Positions 6,869 through 14,318 of a stretch of DNA of 14,445 nt are shown here, piece by piece. The position numbers and the translations under genes are program-made. The notes beneath the pieces are model-generated. The model worked only from the letters and a program-made list of their open reading frames with translations, did not search any database and was not told the DNA's origin. This stretch comes from a bacterium. Lineage in GTDB: Bacteria; SZUA-182; SZUA-191; JAJRXT01. The stretch is taken from assembly GCA_024277605.1 (NCBI GenBank), contig JAJRUU010000108.1:1-14445 (forward strand). Direction: 5' to 3'. Positions within the stretch are counted from its first letter, which is position 1; each line of letters begins with the position of its first letter.

Positions 6869-9800
6869 TTGGAACGGATGAAATATTTAGAAAAACCCAA
6901 GGAAAAGGCTCGATTCGAAGCTATTCGTATAGGGCTGGCTTCACCAGAAAAAATAAGGCAGTGGTCCGTTGGCGAGGTAAAGAAACCGGAGACCATTAAC
7001 TACCGCACATTTAAACCTGAAAAGGACGGACTGTTTTGTGCCAAAATATTTGGCCCTACCAGGGATTGGGAATGTAACTGCGGTAAGTATAAAAGGATGA
7101 AACACCGCGGTGTTGTCTGCGACAAATGCGGGGTAGAGGTTATTCAGTCCAAAGTGCGCCGGGAGCGCATGGCTCATATAGAATTGGCCTCTCCGGTGTC
7201 TCATGTTTGGTTTTTTAAGGGGTTGCCCAGCCGTATAGGTAACCTGCTTGATATGACCTTAAGAGAGTTGGAGCGAATCTTATACTTCGAGTCGCATGTA
7301 GTAATTAGTCCAGGGAATACACCGCTTAAAGAAAAAGAGCTGTTGACTGAGGAGCAGTACCGGAAAGCACGGGATGAATATGGTCAGGATGCCTTTGTGT
7401 CCGGGATTGGGGCAGAGGCCATTCGAGAGTTGCTGCGAATGGTGGAAGTGAAAGAGTTAGCGACCAGGTTGCGCCAGGAGATGAAAGTAGTTACCTCAGT
7501 TCAAGGCAAAAAGCGTATTACTAAGCGCCTTAAGGTTGTCGAGGCTTTCCTGAATTCGGGAAATAAGCCTGAATGGATGATTCTGGAGGTGATTCCAGTC
7601 ATTCCGCCGGAGTTGCGGCCACTAGTGCCGTTAGATGGCGGGAGATTTGCCACCTCAGATTTAAATGATCTTTATCGGCGGGTGATCAATAGAAATAATC
7701 GGCTCAAAAGACTTCAGGAAGTGAAAGCCCCGGAGGTGATTATCCGCAATGAGAAACGTATGCTGCAGGAGTCAGTGGATGCCTTATTCGATAATGGTCG
7801 TCGAGGGCGGATACTGAGGGGTCCCAACAACCGGCCGCTTAAGTCTTTAAGCGACATGCTTAAAGGAAAGCAGGGGCGGTTTCGCCAAAACCTGCTTGGT
7901 AAACGGGTAGATTACTCGGGCCGCTCAGTAGTGGTTGTCGGGCCGGAGATGAAGCTCAACCAGTGTGGGTTGCCCAAAAAAATGGCGCTGGAATTGTTTA
8001 AGCCCTTCATCTTTAACAAGTTGGAAGAGAAGGGATATAGCTCCACTATTAAGAGCGCCAAGAAGATGGTGGAGCAGCAGAAACCTGAAGTGTGGGGCAT
8101 TTTAGAGGAAGTGGTAAATGAGCATGCGGTACTGCTTAACCGGGCTCCGACCTTACACCGTTTGGGAATTCAGGCATTTGATCCGGTGCTGGTAGAGGGT
8201 AATGCCATCAAGATTCACCCGTTAGTCTGTGCAGCCTTTAATGCTGATTTTGACGGGGATCAAATGGCGGTTCATGTACCCTTGTCTATCGAGGCTCAGA
8301 CAGAGGCCCGCATGTTGATGCTATCCACAAACAACATACTTTCACCGGCCAGTGGAGACCCTGTAACTGTGCCTTCCCAGGACATTGTATTAGGCTGCTA
8401 TTACCTGACCAAGGCTCAAAAAATGGTAAAGGGTGAGGGTATGGTATTTGGCACCGCTGACGAGGCGCGCTTTGCATACGACGATGGGGTAATTGATTTA
8501 CAAGCTAAAATTAGACTGCGAGTGGATAAAAATGTGATAGAAACGACGGTTGGCCGGGTATTGTTTAGTGAGTGCTTGCCGGAGGGACTGCCGTTTCAGA
8601 ATACGGTGATGCGCAAGAAGGAGCTGAGCGAACTGGTAGCTGATTGCTATCGTAGAATAGGTAGGGAGGCGACCATTGAATTATTGGATCGCATAAAGGA
8701 TATCGGGTTTGAATATGCTACGATCGCCGGTATTTCCATTTCTATAGATGATATGCGCATTCCCTCGCGTAAGCCGGAGATGATTGCCCAGGCAGAAAAA
8801 GAGGTTGTTGCTATTGAGCAACAATATCTGGATGGGATTATTACTGATGGTGAGCGTTATAACAAAGTAGTGGACATTTGGTCGCATGTTACCGAACAGG
8901 TTGCCGAAGAAATGTTTGTCAATCTTAAAAGTGATGATAGGGATAAAAAACAGTCGGGCGAGTTTAATCCCATATTTATGATGGCCGATTCAGGCTCCCG
9001 GGGTTCTAAACAGCAAATTAGACAGTTGGCCGGTATGCGTGGATTGATGGCTAAGCCTTCTGGTGAAATTATTGAAACACCCATTACGGCTAATTTCAGG
9101 GAAGGACTGAATGTGTTGCAGTACTTTGTCTCTACGCATGGGGCTCGTAAAGGATTAGCCGATACGGCTTTAAAAACGGCAGATTCAGGCTATCTTACCC
9201 GACGCTTGGTGGATGTGGCCCAGGATGTTATCATCACCATGCATGACTGCAATACGTTGGGCGGTATTTTGGTGACTCCCATTGTGGAGGGAGGAAAGAT
9301 TATTGCTCCCTTGAAGGGCCGTATCTTAGGCAGGGTAACTCAGGAGGATGTGCTCGATCCCCTGAATGGAGAATTGTTGGTTTCCGCCAATACCGAGATC
9401 GATGAAAAGTTAGCTGACTTACTGGAAAATGCCGGGGTTAAAGAGGTAATGATAAGATCGGTTTTGACTTGTCTCGCAAAGCGTGGTTTATGTGCGTTGT
9501 GTTATGGGCGTAATTTGGCTACCGGCAGGTTGATTGATTTGGGAGAGGCTGTGGGAGTGTTGGCAGCTCAGTCCATTGGCTAGCCGGGAACTCAGCTTAC
9601 AATGCGTACCTTCCATATTGGCGGTACTGCCAGCCGGATTGTTGAACAAACCACCTTGGAGGCTAAAAATCCAGGGGTGATAAAATATTATGATTTAAGA
9701 ACGGTTCGCAACAAACAGGGCTATCTGGTGGTCATGAATCGTAACGGCGGGATCGGTATTTTAGACGAAGATGGTCGTGAGAAAGAACGCTATTCGGTAG

Positions 9801-10966
9801 TATACGGAGCTAAACTGAAGGTTATGGACGGTCAGCGGGTAAGTGTTGCTGAGGTGCTGGTGGAATGGGATCCGTACACCAGCGCCATATTGACCTAAGT
9901 CGCCGGCAAAGTGGTATATCGGGACATAGCTGAAGGGGTAACTATGCGTGAGGAGTTGGATGAGGTTACCGGTATGTCTCAGAAGGTTATTTTGGAACAC
10001 CAGGATGAAAAGTTGCAACCTCGGATATCATTAAAAGATGAACACAATAAAACTGTAGCAAAATACCTATTGCCGGCCGGAGCTCATATGATAGCAAAAG
10101 ACGGCGACATGGTTTCCGCTGGTGATATTGTAGCCAAGATGCCTCGGGAAACCACCAAAACCAAGGATATTACAGGTGGTCTGCCGCGGGTGGCTGAGCT
10201 ATTTGAAGCCCGTAAGCCCAAGGAACATGCCACTATTTCCGAGATTGACGGGATGGTGAAATTCGGCGGTTTTGTCAAGGGAATGAGAATGATATTGGTA
10301 GTTAATGAAGAAGGGGTGGAAAAAGAATATTTGATTCCCCGCGGAAAACATGTGAACGTGCATGAGGGGGATATGGTAAAAGCCGGCGAACCACTAATGG
10401 ATGGCCCTTCCAATCCCCATGATATCTTAGCCATATTGGGAGATAAGGAGCTGCAAAAATACCTGGTTAATGAAGTGCAGGAGGTGTATAGACTTCAGGG
10501 TGTGACCATTAACGATAAACATATTGAAGTTATTGTGCGGCAGATGTTGCGGCGCATTAAGGTGGAAGATCCAGGAGATACCAGCTTTCTGATGGGTGAA
10601 CAGATAGATAAATTTAGATTTCAGGATGAAAATGAAAGGGTAGCTGCCAAAGGGGGTGAGCCGGCAACTGGTAATCCTTTGTTGTTGGGAATTACTAAGG
10701 CTTCCTTAAGTACGGAAAGCTTTATTTCAGCGGCCTCTTTTCAGGAGACCACTCGAGTGCTCACAGAAGCCAGTATCTGCGGTAAGATAGATTATTTGAG
10801 GGGACTAAAGGAGAATGTAATTGTTGGGCGACTTGTTTCGGCTGGTACCGGACTTAAAGATTACCAGAAGATAACCTGTCAGGTCGCCGAGCCGGAAGTT
10901 TCTGTGGAAGTCGGTATTAAGCAGCCACAACCTGAACATGAGATGGCGCTGGATGATAACCTGTAA
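6869..10966 (+). CDS. rpoC: RNA polymerase beta' subunit, interrupted by in-frame TAG and TAA
   Basis: Beta' carries the active-site magnesium, the bridge helix and the trigger loop of RNA polymerase. The TTG at 6869 follows AAGGGGGAGG (6855-6864) by four bases; the ATG at 6878 is an alternative start. The span has 1365 positions with two internal stops (codons 905 and 1010). Seen: zinc site 1 with C69, C71, C84 and C87; the magnesium loop NADFDGDQMAVH from residue 458; the bridge helix region around STHGARKGLADTALKTADSG; zinc site 2 with C794, C868, C875 and C878; the trigger-loop start MRTFHIGG (912-919, Arg913 and His916 being the catalytic pair); an SI3 insertion of about 190 residues inside the trigger loop; TKDITGGLPRVAELFEARKP; and the C-terminal SFISAASFQETTRVLTEASI. 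No catalytic residue is lost apart from the two stop codons, and the frame is intact throughout. Unsuppressed translation would end at residue 904, before the trigger loop, and be inactive. Confidence 0.93.
9581..9583 (+). other. In-frame TAG in rpoC at a conserved Glu, before the trigger loop
   Basis: The frame reads A-A-Q-S-I-G-stop-P-G-T-Q-L-T-M-R-T-F-H. In nearly all bacteria this motif is AAQSIGEPGTQLTMRTFH, so the stop stands for the Glu equivalent to E. coli beta' E925. GAG to TAG is a single G-to-T change. The next ATG (9602) already lies within the trigger-loop helix and has no good ribosome binding site, so re-initiation there would not restore a working enzyme. TAG ends no gene in this window. 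Confidence 0.93.
9896..9898 (+). other. In-frame TAA in rpoC within the SI3 insertion, at an expected Glu
   Basis: The frame reads W-D-P-Y-T-S-A-I-L-T-stop-V-A-G-K-V-V-Y. The E. coli counterpart, from memory, is WDPHTMPVITEVSGFVRF, which puts Glu (E1030) at the stop. GAA to TAA is a single G-to-T change. The site lies in the SI3 domain that is inserted in the trigger loop. The spacing to the first rpoC stop (105 codons) is the same as between E925 and E1030 in E. coli, so no residues are missing between them. Confidence 0.9.
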
Positions 10967-10991
10967 TCCTTCTTAAATTAATATATATGAC

Positions 10992-11114
10992 AAAAGTAAG
11001 ACAGCCAAAAAGCTTAAGAATCGGTGCCCTGAGGAAATTTTGGTTTATTTGGAAATTAACCGCAAATAACCCTTGACAAACTTACTGCTTGCTGATAGAA
11101 TCCGTCTTACTTTT
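10992..11114 (+). repeat. Perfect 11-bp inverted repeat around the str promoter
   Basis: AAAAGTAAGAC (10992-11002) is exactly repeated in inverse orientation as GTCTTACTTTT (11104-11114). With one extra base on the right arm the match continues outward through ACA/TGT. The arms enclose 101 bases that contain the -35 and -10 elements before rpsL. The shape could be a small terminal-inverted-repeat element (MITE-like, about 130 bases) between rpoC and rpsL, or a long-range RNA pairing in read-through transcripts. There is no clear target-site duplication beyond TA-rich flanks, so the mobile-element reading is weak. Confidence 0.45.
11073..11101 (+). promoter_or_regulatory. Sigma70-type promoter for the rpsL-rpsG-fusA-tuf operon
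   Basis: The -35 element TTGACA (11073-11078) is a perfect consensus match, the spacer is exactly 17 bases, and the -10 element TAGAAT (11096-11101) matches five of six positions with a TGn extension (TGA at 11093-11095). Transcription should start near 11108, about 110 bases before the rpsL ATG. This is by far the best promoter in the window and would give the str operon its own start, separate from rpoBC. Confidence 0.85.
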
Positions 11115-11124
11115 TGTATACAAA
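11113..11124 (+). promoter_or_regulatory. Operator-like 12-base palindrome at the str transcription start
   Basis: TTTGTATACAAA is a perfect 12-base palindrome located about +6 to +17 from the predicted start site, a normal position for a repressor site. The core TTGTATACAA resembles operators of some GntR-family regulators (pattern GT-N-AC in a TTG/CAA frame). Repression of an essential ribosomal operon by such a regulator would be unusual, and an A/T-rich palindrome of this length can arise by chance, so the call is tentative. Confidence 0.35.
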
Positions 11125-11144
11125 GAGAGAACAAAAGACTACAC

Positions 11145-11198
11145 AACCGTTATTCGTTTCGGGAGTTTGTCAGCTAGTAGCGAATAGCGGTTTTTTTT
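11145..11198 (+). terminator. Strong intrinsic terminator directly before rpsL, attenuator-like
   Basis: AACCGTTATTCG (11145-11156) pairs with CGAATAGCGGTT (11181-11192) over 12 positions with one G-U wobble, around a 24-base loop, and eight T residues follow at 11191-11198. The rpsL ribosome binding site GTGGAGG begins eight bases later. Since the str promoter lies upstream, every transcript from it must pass this hairpin before reaching rpsL. It can therefore act as the end of the rpoBC transcription unit and as an attenuator of the str operon. No leader peptide with a start signal is seen. Confidence 0.8.
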
Positions 11199-11218
11199 AA
11201 TTAAGTGGAGGTTAGTTA

Positions 11219-11590
11219 ATGCCTACAATAAATCAGCTGGTGAGACAAGGACGTAAGACTCCAAGTCGCAAGCCCAATACGCCGGCTTTAAAGTCATGTC
11301 CTCAACGCCGGGGAGTATGCGTCAGGGTTTACACATGTACGCCAAAAAAACCGAATTCAGCTTTGCGTAAGGTGACTCGTGTGAGGTTGACCAGCGGAGC
11401 GGAGGTTACTGCTTATATTCCCGGTGTTGGTCATAACTTGCAGGAGCATTCTATTGTACTGATTCGGGGAGGTCGAGTGAAAGACTTACCCGGTGTCAGG
11501 TATCATGTGGTACGAGGTTCCCTGGATACTATGGGAGTGCAGGATCGTAAACAAAGCCGCTCCAAATATGGCGCTAAGAGGGTTAAATAA
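11219..11590 (+). CDS. rpsL: 30S ribosomal protein S12
   Basis: S12 lies at the decoding centre of the 30S subunit, monitors codon-anticodon pairing and is the streptomycin-resistance protein. The product is 123 residues, the common length. Seen: N-terminal MPTINQLVRQGRK, the first decoding loop TPKKPNSALRKV with Lys43 and Lys44, the second loop GRVKDLPGVRYH with the Lys that corresponds to K88, and the C-terminal DRKQSRSKYGAKR. Both Lys positions are of the streptomycin-sensitive type. Thr40 of the usual YTTTPKKP motif is Cys here, a less common residue. GTGGAGG at 11205-11211 is the ribosome binding site. The stop overlaps the rpsG start by one base (TAATG), so the two are translationally coupled. 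Confidence 0.98.
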   Translation: MPTINQLVRQGRKTPSRKPNTPALKSCPQRRGVCVRVYTCTPKKPNSALRKVTRVRLTSGAEVTAYIPGVGHNLQEHSIVLIRGGRVKDLPGVRYHVVRGSLDTMGVQDRKQSRSKYGAKRVK

Positions 11591-12060
11591 TGCCTAGATG
11601 GAAGCTTATAAAAAAGAGTCGGGTGCAGCCGGATCCTAAATTTAAAAGTAAAATGGTGGCTCGCTTCATTAATTGTATTATGAAGGACGGCAAAAAGAGC
11701 TTGGCGGAATCTATCTTGTACAGAGCGCTGGATATTATTCAGGATAAGACCCAAGAGGACCCGTTAGTGGTATTCCAGCAGGCGATGTCCAATGCCAAGC
11801 CTGTGTTGGAGGTCAAGTCCCGTCGGGTGGGAGGGTCTACTTATCAGATTCCGGTGGAAGTACGACCTGATCGACGTGTTGCTTTGGCGATGCGCTGGTT
11901 GATCGATTTCGCCAGGAAGCGCAGCGAGAATTCAATGGATGAGCGGCTGGCGGCTGAACTGCTGGATGCGTATAATAAGCGTGGCTCAACCATAAAGAAA
12001 AAAGAAGATACTCATAAAATGGCTGATGCCAATAAGGCCTTTGCGCATTATAGATGGTAA
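11590..12060 (+). CDS. rpsG: 30S ribosomal protein S7
   Basis: S7 nucleates assembly of the 3' major domain of 16S rRNA (the 30S head) and lies at the mRNA exit/E site; in E. coli it represses the str operon by binding the rpsL-rpsG gap. The product is 156 residues, normal. Seen: MKDGKKSLAESILYRALDII, VLEVKSRRVGGSTYQIPVEVRPDRRVALAMRW (conserved throughout, spanning about residues 76-107), and the C-terminal KKKEDTHKMADANKAFAHYRW. The N-terminus MPRWKLIKK differs from the usual MPRRR by a Trp. Because the genes overlap by one base, the E. coli type of S7 operator in a long rpsL-rpsG gap cannot exist here. AAGAGGG just upstream is its ribosome binding site. Confidence 0.98.
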   Translation: MPRWKLIKKSRVQPDPKFKSKMVARFINCIMKDGKKSLAESILYRALDIIQDKTQEDPLVVFQQAMSNAKPVLEVKSRRVGGSTYQIPVEVRPDRRVALAMRWLIDFARKRSENSMDERLAAELLDAYNKRGSTIKKKEDTHKMADANKAFAHYRW

Positions 12061-12184
12061 TATAATGGCGGGCTGTGTAAGGCCTGACTGAATTGGTTGG
12101 GTTGGGAGCGGAGCGGTTAACTTAAAACCAAAACAATGGCCAAAGTAAGGCTTTGTTAGATGAACAAACCAGAGATAAAACATA
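12061..12184 (+). other. rpsG-fusA leader with a G-rich tract and weak ribosome binding site
   Basis: The 124-base gap is longer than usual for this gene pair. It contains a G-rich run at 12095-12116 (GG-TT-GGG-TT-GGG-AGC-GG-AGC-GG), which could form a two-layer G-quadruplex in RNA, a small stem CAAAG/CTTTG around 12141-12155, and no good Shine-Dalgarno before fusA (only AGAG-like bases). A perfect -10 hexamer TATAAT lies at 12061-12066 but lacks a -35 at the right distance. The tiny reading frames at 12136 and 12160 have no start signals and are probably chance. Confidence 0.5.
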
Positions 12185-14266
12185 ATGGCACGGCAAGTAC
12201 CTTTAAGCAAAACAAGAAATATTGGAATCATGGCGCATATTGATGCTGGTAAAACGACCACTACCGAGCGCATTTTGTATTATACCGGTATTACGCATAA
12301 AATAGGCGAAGTGCATGATGGAACCGCCGAGATGGATTGGATGGAGCAGGAGCGAGAGCGCGGTATTACTATTACATCTGCGGCGACCACCTGTATGTGG
12401 AAAGATAGTCGGATTAATATTATAGACACCCCCGGTCATGTCGATTTTACGGTGGAAGTGGAGCGCTCGCTTAGGGTGCTTGACGGGGCAGTGGCGGTTT
12501 TTTGCTCGGTTGGCGGTGTGGAGCCTCAGTCTGAAACAGTATGGCGTCAGGCTGATAAATATAAGGTACCCAGAATTGTTTTTGTAAATAAGATGGATCG
12601 GGTTGGGGCAGACTTTCATAATGTAGTGAAGATGATGAAAGAGCGGCTGGGAGTTAAAGCGGTGCCGATTCAATTGCCCATTGACAGTGAAGATAAATTT
12701 AAGGGTGCAATAGACTTGGTTAGAATGAAGGCTATTGTTTATGATAATGAAAAATTAGGTGCTGTGTACCGTGAGGAAGAAATACCGAAGGATCTGCTGG
12801 ATGAGGCAATCAGCTTTAGAGAAGCTATGTTGGAGGCTATTGCCGATGAAGATGAAGTTGTGATGGAGAAATATTTATCGGGTGAACCTGTAACTGAGGA
12901 GGAAATTAGGACAGGTATTCGTAAAGCGGTGTTGAAAATAGCTTTTTTCCCGGTAATTTGCGGGGCATCTTTTAAAAATAAGGGAGTGCAGCTGTTGTTG
13001 GATGCCGTAGTGGATTATTTACCGTCTCCGACGGATGTGCCACCCATAAAGGGTTTATCCCCGAAAGACGACAAGGAGCTTATTAGAAAAGCTGCCGATG
13101 ATGAACCTTTCGCCGCCTTGGCGTTTAAGATAATGAATGATCCTTATGTTGGCCAATTGACTTTCTTCAGGGTATACTCAGGATCGTTAACTAGCGGTTC
13201 TTATATATATAATTCCACTAAAGGGCATAAGGAAAGAATAGGCCGGGTGCTGAAGATGCACGCCAATAAACGGGAGGACATCAGTGCTGTTTATGCCGGA
13301 GATATTGCGGCGGCTGTAGGTTTGAAAAAAACCACTACCGGCGACACCCTTTGTGATGAGAAAAATCAGGTAATTCTGGAATCGATGGATTTCCCTGATC
13401 CGGTTATTTCGGTAGCTATTGAGCCCAAGACCAAAGCCGATCAGCAAAAACTGGCTGAAGCGCTGATGCGATTAAGTAGCGAAGATCCAACATTTAAGGT
13501 TGCTACTAATTCTGATACAGGGCAAACGGTTATTTCTGGGATGGGGGAGTTGCACTTGGAGGTGCTGGTTGACCGGATGCTGAGGGAATTCAAGGTGCAG
13601 GCCAGTGTTGGTAAACCGCAGGTGGCCTATAAGGAGACTATAAAGAGTAAGAGCATGGCTGAAGCCAAATTCGTGCGGCAAAGCGGCGGGCGGGGGCAGT
13701 ATGGTCATGTGAAAATTGAGATAGAGCCGATATCTGGTGAAGAAAACTTTGTCTTTGAAAATAAAATTGTTGGCGGGTCGATTCCCAGGGAATATATCCC
13801 AGCTGTACAGAAAGGGATTGCCGAGGCCATGGAAAGTGGCGTGCTGGCTGGTTATCCGGTGACCGGGGTGAAGGTCGTTCTGTTTGATGGCTCATTTCAT
13901 GAGGTGGATTCATCTGAAATGGCCTTTAAAATTGCTGGCTCTATGGCGTTTAAAGATGGAGTAAAGAAAGCCAAGCCCGTTCTGATGGAACCGACTATGG
14001 GTGTAGAGGTGTTGGTGCCGGAAGAGTATATGGGTGATGTCATTGGGGATCTGAATTCGCGGCGCGGAAAAATTGAAAAGATGGAGAACCGGATGGGGGT
14101 GCAGGTGCTTAATGCACTGGTTCCGCTGGCGGAAATGTTCGGTTATGCCACTGATGTGCGTTCACTTACCCAGGGTCGGGCAACCTATACTATGCAATTT
14201 TCTCATTATGGGGAAGTTCCCGCTCATATTTCTGAGGGGATAGTGGCGAAGGCATTGGGTGGCTGA
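12185..14266 (+). CDS. fusA: Elongation factor G
   Basis: EF-G is the GTPase that drives translocation of tRNA and mRNA after peptide bond formation and, with RRF, splits ribosomes for recycling. The product is 693 residues, the normal length. Seen: the P-loop AHIDAGKT (17-24), switch I ending ERERGITITSA (56-66), DTPGHVDF (81-88, with His85 as the catalytic histidine), the NKMD guanine-specificity motif (135-138), domain II (about residues 295-400), domain III with ISGMGELHLEVLVDRM, domain IV with QSGGRGQYGHVKIEIEP, and domain V from about residue 610, with the MEPTMGVEVLVPEEYMGDVIGDLNSRRG segment split across its start. It ends in TGA, the only TGA terminator in the window. It has no internal stop or missing motif, in contrast to rpoB and rpoC. 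Confidence 0.98.
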   Translation: MARQVPLSKTRNIGIMAHIDAGKTTTTERILYYTGITHKIGEVHDGTAEMDWMEQERERGITITSAATTCMWKDSRINIIDTPGHVDFTVEVERSLRVLDGAVAVFCSVGGVEPQSETVWRQADKYKVPRIVFVNKMDRVGADFHNVVKMMKERLGVKAVPIQLPIDSEDKFKGAIDLVRMKAIVYDNEKLGAVYREEEIPKDLLDEAISFREAMLEAIADEDEVVMEKYLSGEPVTEEEIRTGIRKAVLKIAFFPVICGASFKNKGVQLLLDAVVDYLPSPTDVPPIKGLSPKDDKELIRKAADDEPFAALAFKIMNDPYVGQLTFFRVYSGSLTSGSYIYNSTKGHKERIGRVLKMHANKREDISAVYAGDIAAAVGLKKTTTGDTLCDEKNQVILESMDFPDPVISVAIEPKTKADQQKLAEALMRLSSEDPTFKVATNSDTGQTVISGMGELHLEVLVDRMLREFKVQASVGKPQVAYKETIKSKSMAEAKFVRQSGGRGQYGHVKIEIEPISGEENFVFENKIVGGSIPREYIPAVQKGIAEAMESGVLAGYPVTGVKVVLFDGSFHEVDSSEMAFKIAGSMAFKDGVKKAKPVLMEPTMGVEVLVPEEYMGDVIGDLNSRRGKIEKMENRMGVQVLNALVPLAEMFGYATDVRSLTQGRATYTMQFSHYGEVPAHISEGIVAKALGG

Positions 14267-14318
14267 GGATTAATAGGTTTAAGACAAAGTTTTTAAGATA
14301 AAATGAGGAGGGGGTTAG

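Noticed and set aside
3519..9898. Pyrrolysine or selenocysteine at the internal stops
   Set aside because: The aligned residue is Glu at both rpoC sites, two of the stops are TAA, none is TGA, and no insertion-type stem directly follows.
9602..10966. Downstream parts of rpoC as separate genes in the manner of a split rpoC1/rpoC2
   Set aside because: The breaks fall at the trigger-loop base and inside SI3, not at the cyanobacterial split site, and no ribosome binding sites precede the later ATG codons.
11114..11200. Reading frame from TTG 11114 to TAA 11200 as a leader peptide of the str operon
   Set aside because: No Shine-Dalgarno and no run of regulatory codons; it is simply the open frame through the terminator.
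12038..12066. Internal promoter for fusA based on TATAAT at 12061-12066
   Set aside because: The nearest -35-like TTGCGC is only 14 bases away and no TGn extension is present.
12160..12246. Small frame from ATG 12160 overlapping the fusA start in another frame
   Set aside because: No clear ribosome binding site and a composition that reflects the fusA coding frame; probably chance.
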